From NCBI RefSeq assembly GCF_034422975.1, contig NZ_CP139873.1, forward strand, positions 2,740,935-2,804,934: a stretch of DNA of 64,000 bases, read 5' to 3'. The position numbers were made by a program, and so were the translations under genes. Shown piece after piece: positions 61,576 to 64,000 of this stretch. The first letter of the stretch is position 1; each line of letters opens with the position of its first letter. The notes under the pieces were generated by a model that saw only the letters and a list, made by a program, of their open reading frames with translations, was not told where the DNA came from and ran no database searches. The DNA is from Idiomarina sp. PL1-037. Lineage in GTDB: Bacteria > Pseudomonadota > Gammaproteobacteria > Enterobacterales > Alteromonadaceae.

Positions 61576-62735
61576 AATGGATCATCGCTCTGGTTGTCAC
61601 CATTATATTGGGGGCCATTATTGGACCACTCGCGTCGGGTAACGCGGGCTATGTTTTAGTTCAGTTTGCCGGAGTAGCGATTGAAACGACCGTAGTCGGC
61701 CTGTTTGTCGTTACTATTGTGGCAATTGCCGTGCTCAGTGTTGTGGTGTCAATACTGCGCTGGCTGCTTAGCAAAACCCGTCAGGGCCGGAAGTGGTTGG
61801 CAAATCGAAGCGAACGTAAAGCTCATAACATTTTCCAACAGGGCATACGTGAGCTGCTGGATGACAATCCCGAAAAAGCGACTGAGAGCCTGTCTAAGGC
61901 CTATAAAAAATCTCCTGACAACAACGTTGCCGCGTTAACAGCGGTTGCCGCCTGCCTCAATAAAGACGCCGGAAAGGCAACTTACTGGCACGATGAAGCC
62001 GGAGCATTTTATGATAATGCAGATACACTGCTTCAGCTTGTTTCCATTGAGCAGTTGGTAAAAAAAGACCCAGCACAAGCGGATAGAGAAATGCGAAGCT
62101 TACTGGAAACTAAGCCACACTCTGCCAATGTACTTAAGTTGGCTTATCGGGTCTTTAAAGCGTCCGGAAACTGGCAGCAACTGAAAGAGTTATTACCAGA
62201 GTTGCGCCGTGTAACCGACCTTGCTCCAGCGGAGTTTGACCGTCTTGAATATCAAGTCTATTTTGAACGCTTTGTTGCTGAGGGTCGCAGAAGTAACGAG
62301 GTATTGTACAACGAGTGGCGCAGCCTACCCAGTAAACAACGTAGCGACGCAACCATCAGATTAAGTTATGCCGCCGCGTTAAAGCATTTAGGTGATTATG
62401 AAGTCTCTGCCAGAGTGGTTTTAAAAGGATTAAAAAGAGGTGAGCTGCAACCGGCTGCCGTTAACTCTTTGCATTTATTTAATGCACAATCGGAGAAGTT
62501 GCTGGAGTTTGTTCAAGCTCAGTTGAAGCAAGATCCGGAAAATAGAGATTACCTTTACGCTCTTGCGCAAATCGCTATGGATAATCAGGACTTTTCGTTA
62601 GCCCAACGTGCTTTGAAAAAATTAGCAGAAATTGAACCGAGCAGTCACGTTTATCGTTTATTGGGCAACGCCTATCACGCTCTTGGTGATAGTCAGCTAG
62701 CAGCTAACGCTTACAAAGAAGCATTAGCTCACTAA
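61572..62735 (+). CDS. hemY: HemY-family TPR membrane protein
   Basis: A 387-residue protein with two N-terminal membrane helices (MKWIIALVVTIILGAIIGPL; TTVVGLFVVTIVAIAVLSVVV). TPR-like repeats follow (RKAHNIFQQGIRELLDDNPEKATESLSKAYKKSPDNNVAALTAVAACLN, YLYALAQIAMDNQDFSLAQRALKKLAEI, HVYRLLGNAYHALGDSQLAANAY). It overlaps hemX by 4 bases. Not the protoporphyrinogen oxidase of Bacillus also called HemY. Its exact function in the haem pathway is unknown. Confidence 0.9.
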   Translation: MKWIIALVVTIILGAIIGPLASGNAGYVLVQFAGVAIETTVVGLFVVTIVAIAVLSVVVSILRWLLSKTRQGRKWLANRSERKAHNIFQQGIRELLDDNPEKATESLSKAYKKSPDNNVAALTAVAACLNKDAGKATYWHDEAGAFYDNADTLLQLVSIEQLVKKDPAQADREMRSLLETKPHSANVLKLAYRVFKASGNWQQLKELLPELRRVTDLAPAEFDRLEYQVYFERFVAEGRRSNEVLYNEWRSLPSKQRSDATIRLSYAAALKHLGDYEVSARVVLKGLKRGELQPAAVNSLHLFNAQSEKLLEFVQAQLKQDPENRDYLYALAQIAMDNQDFSLAQRALKKLAEIEPSSHVYRLLGNAYHALGDSQLAANAYKEALAH

Positions 62736-62758
62736 CTCTACTCAGTTGATTCTGTCGG

Positions 62759-63340
62759 TTATTGACGTACGCCTTCAATAGATAGTGTCAACTGAACTTC
62801 TTTAGCCGCTGGTCCGAGGTTATAGTCGATTCCATAGTCGGCTAAGGTTAAGTCTACTTCACCTTCAAAACCACGGCGGAATCCGCCCCATGGATCCTCG
62901 CCAGCGCCAATGTGCTCAACTTCGATAGCGATTTCTTTAGTCACGCCATTAAGAGTGAAGTTGCCATGCAGTGTACCTTCGCCCTCATCATCGTCATCCG
63001 GCACGTATTTAGTGCTTTCAAAGGTCGCAGTAGGGTGATCAGATACACTCAAGAAGTCGTCGCCACGTAAGTGCTTATCACGCTCAGCATGGTTAGTATC
63101 TACACTGGAGGTATCGATTGTCACTTTAACTGAGGAATTCTCAGGAGCGTCCGCGTCGTAGCTGAAAGAGCCTTCGAAGTCATTGAAACGACCGTATAAC
63201 CAGCTGTAACCCAAGTGACTAATTTTAAATTGAATAAAGGCGTGCTGGCCTTCAGTATCGATTTTATAGTCTTCTGCCATTGCCGCCGAAGTAAATAAGG
63301 TACCGCCCGCTATCGCGGCTGCTATTAATGTCTTTTTCAT
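62759..63340 (-). CDS. YceI-family periplasmic lipid-binding-like protein
   Basis: A 193-residue exported protein with a signal peptide of about 22 residues. The YceI fold (lipocalin-like) is shown by [74 protein letters not shown] and [21 protein letters not shown]. Such proteins bind isoprenoid or amide lipids. Its start overlaps the cytochrome b561 stop by 1 base (TAATG), and the pairing of YceI with cytochrome b561 is common in Proteobacteria. Confidence 0.92.
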   Translation of the reverse strand: MKKTLIAAAIAGGTLFTSAAMAEDYKIDTEGQHAFIQFKISHLGYSWLYGRFNDFEGSFSYDADAPENSSVKVTIDTSSVDTNHAERDKHLRGDDFLSVSDHPTATFESTKYVPDDDDEGEGTLHGNFTLNGVTKEIAIEVEHIGAGEDPWGGFRRGFEGEVDLTLADYGIDYNLGPAAKEVQLTLSIEGVRQ

Positions 63341-63891
63341 TACGATTTCCTCTTAGTTTTTCCAAACATTCGAATAAGTGTGCTGTCTTTATTTATAAAG
63401 TGATGTTTCAGCGCCACCAGTCCATGACCACCAGCTAGGATCACTAAAGACAACGCTGAGTACCAATGTACCTCACCAGCAATATCTTCCTGCTTTGGTA
63501 AATCTGTTATCACTGCTGGCACCGAAAACCAGTCGAATACGCTGATAGAGCTACCATCTGCTGTTGAAATCAAAAAGCCGCTGATCATTACTGTGAATAG
63601 CAGCAAATAAAGTAAAAAGTGACCCGCTTTCGCTCCTAACCGTTCAAACTTGCTACCTAAAGGTTTAGGTTTAGTATTGATTAAAGTCCAGAGCACTCGT
63701 AAAACCGTTACGATAAGTAAGGTAATGCCAAACGATTTATGCCACCAAGGACCCAAACGATACCACTCATCGTAGTAGGTCAGAGTTAACATCCACCAGC
63801 CCAAAGCAAATAAACCAAACACTATTAAGGCCGACAACCAATGAATTAATACCGCGATTAAACCGTATTTATCCGATGTGTTTTTCCACAT
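63340..63891 (-). CDS. Cytochrome b561-family membrane protein
   Basis: A 183-residue protein of about four membrane helices ([91 protein letters not shown]). Helix His residues in IHWL, WHKSFG, HFLLY and the [18 protein letters not shown] region fit two b-type haems. It moves electrons across the inner membrane, probably with the YceI partner coded next. An AT-rich gap of about 109 bases upstream is the likely promoter region; nothing else is visible there. Confidence 0.93.
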   Translation of the reverse strand: MWKNTSDKYGLIAVLIHWLSALIVFGLFALGWWMLTLTYYDEWYRLGPWWHKSFGITLLIVTVLRVLWTLINTKPKPLGSKFERLGAKAGHFLLYLLLFTVMISGFLISTADGSSISVFDWFSVPAVITDLPKQEDIAGEVHWYSALSLVILAGGHGLVALKHHFINKDSTLIRMFGKTKRKS

Positions 63892-64000
63892 AAAACTTCC
63901 CTAAATTGTTCACGCTTTATATTAGTTCATATTTATAGAATGAAAATATGTATTATTGATAGATTAACATCTAATTTATAGAAATTAGTAGCTTGATAGG

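Noticed and set aside
1..64000. CRISPR arrays, insertion sequences, integrases of mobile elements, tRNA or rRNA genes
   Set aside because: No regularly spaced repeats, transposase genes or structural RNA genes were seen; the only tyrosine recombinase is the housekeeping XerC.

Overview
The window looks like chromosomal DNA of a marine gammaproteobacterium, most probably an Idiomarina or close relative in the Alteromonadales. This is an inference from gene content: an S46 dipeptidyl-peptidase, several TonB-dependent receptors, secreted peptidases and a DUF6746 protein, plus enterobacteria-like synteny (recQ-yigI-rarD, lptM-lysA-dapF-DUF484-xerC-yigB next to uvrD, divergent hemCDXY). I saw no rRNA or tRNA genes, CRISPR array, insertion sequence or prophage. 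Genes are tightly packed and no stretch above 300 bases lacks a gene.

Region 1 (1-14.3 kb) covers peptidase, stress and metal uptake genes. An S46 peptidase is cut by the left edge, followed by a cold-shock protein with a structured leader and a CtlX-like citrulline/arginine hydrolase. Next is an iron-uptake block: a TonB receptor divergent from a PepSY membrane protein, which is coupled to a small membrane-anchored protein, then a second TonB receptor. Fur-like sites and a near-identical 19-bp operator link these transcription units. queH, a nucleoside deaminase, a third TonB receptor with its own Fur-like box and a ZIP-family transporter follow.

Region 2 (14.5-22.2 kb) is more accessory. 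It holds a secreted subtilase with two PPC domains, a dGTPase, an HTH-type protein behind a perfect 18-bp palindrome that overlaps its -35 box, a divergent coiled-coil protein of unknown function, a YafN/YafO toxin-antitoxin pair, an esterase, and an AT-richer HNH endonuclease just downstream of recD.

Region 3 (22.2-44.3 kb) carries recC-recB-recD as a translationally coupled operon, a glycosyltransferase, a LysE-type exporter, a GAF-GGDEF cyclase, a TPR protein with an unusual N-terminus, a DUF885 lipoprotein, a zinc-ribbon protein with a PLP lyase, DUF6746, an ABC exporter, a PAS chemoreceptor, and an MscS channel paired with an unknown protein.

Region 4 (44.3-64 kb) starts with an ibpA-like small heat-shock gene that has a sigma32-type promoter and a leader with the full architecture of a ROSE RNA thermometer. 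Then come a degenerate GGDEF-EAL membrane receptor, DUF3630, recQ, yigI, rarD, osmC, uvrD with a LexA box, and yigB-xerC-DUF484-dapF-lysA-lptM (all minus strand). The 48-codon lptM is divergent from hemC-hemD-hemX-hemY. A cytochrome b561/YceI pair closes the window.

The most notable signals are the ROSE-type thermometer, the shared iron-type operators, the palindrome-controlled HTH locus, the ZIP protein lacking canonical histidines, the catalytically degraded EAL protein and the MscS/unknown gene pair.
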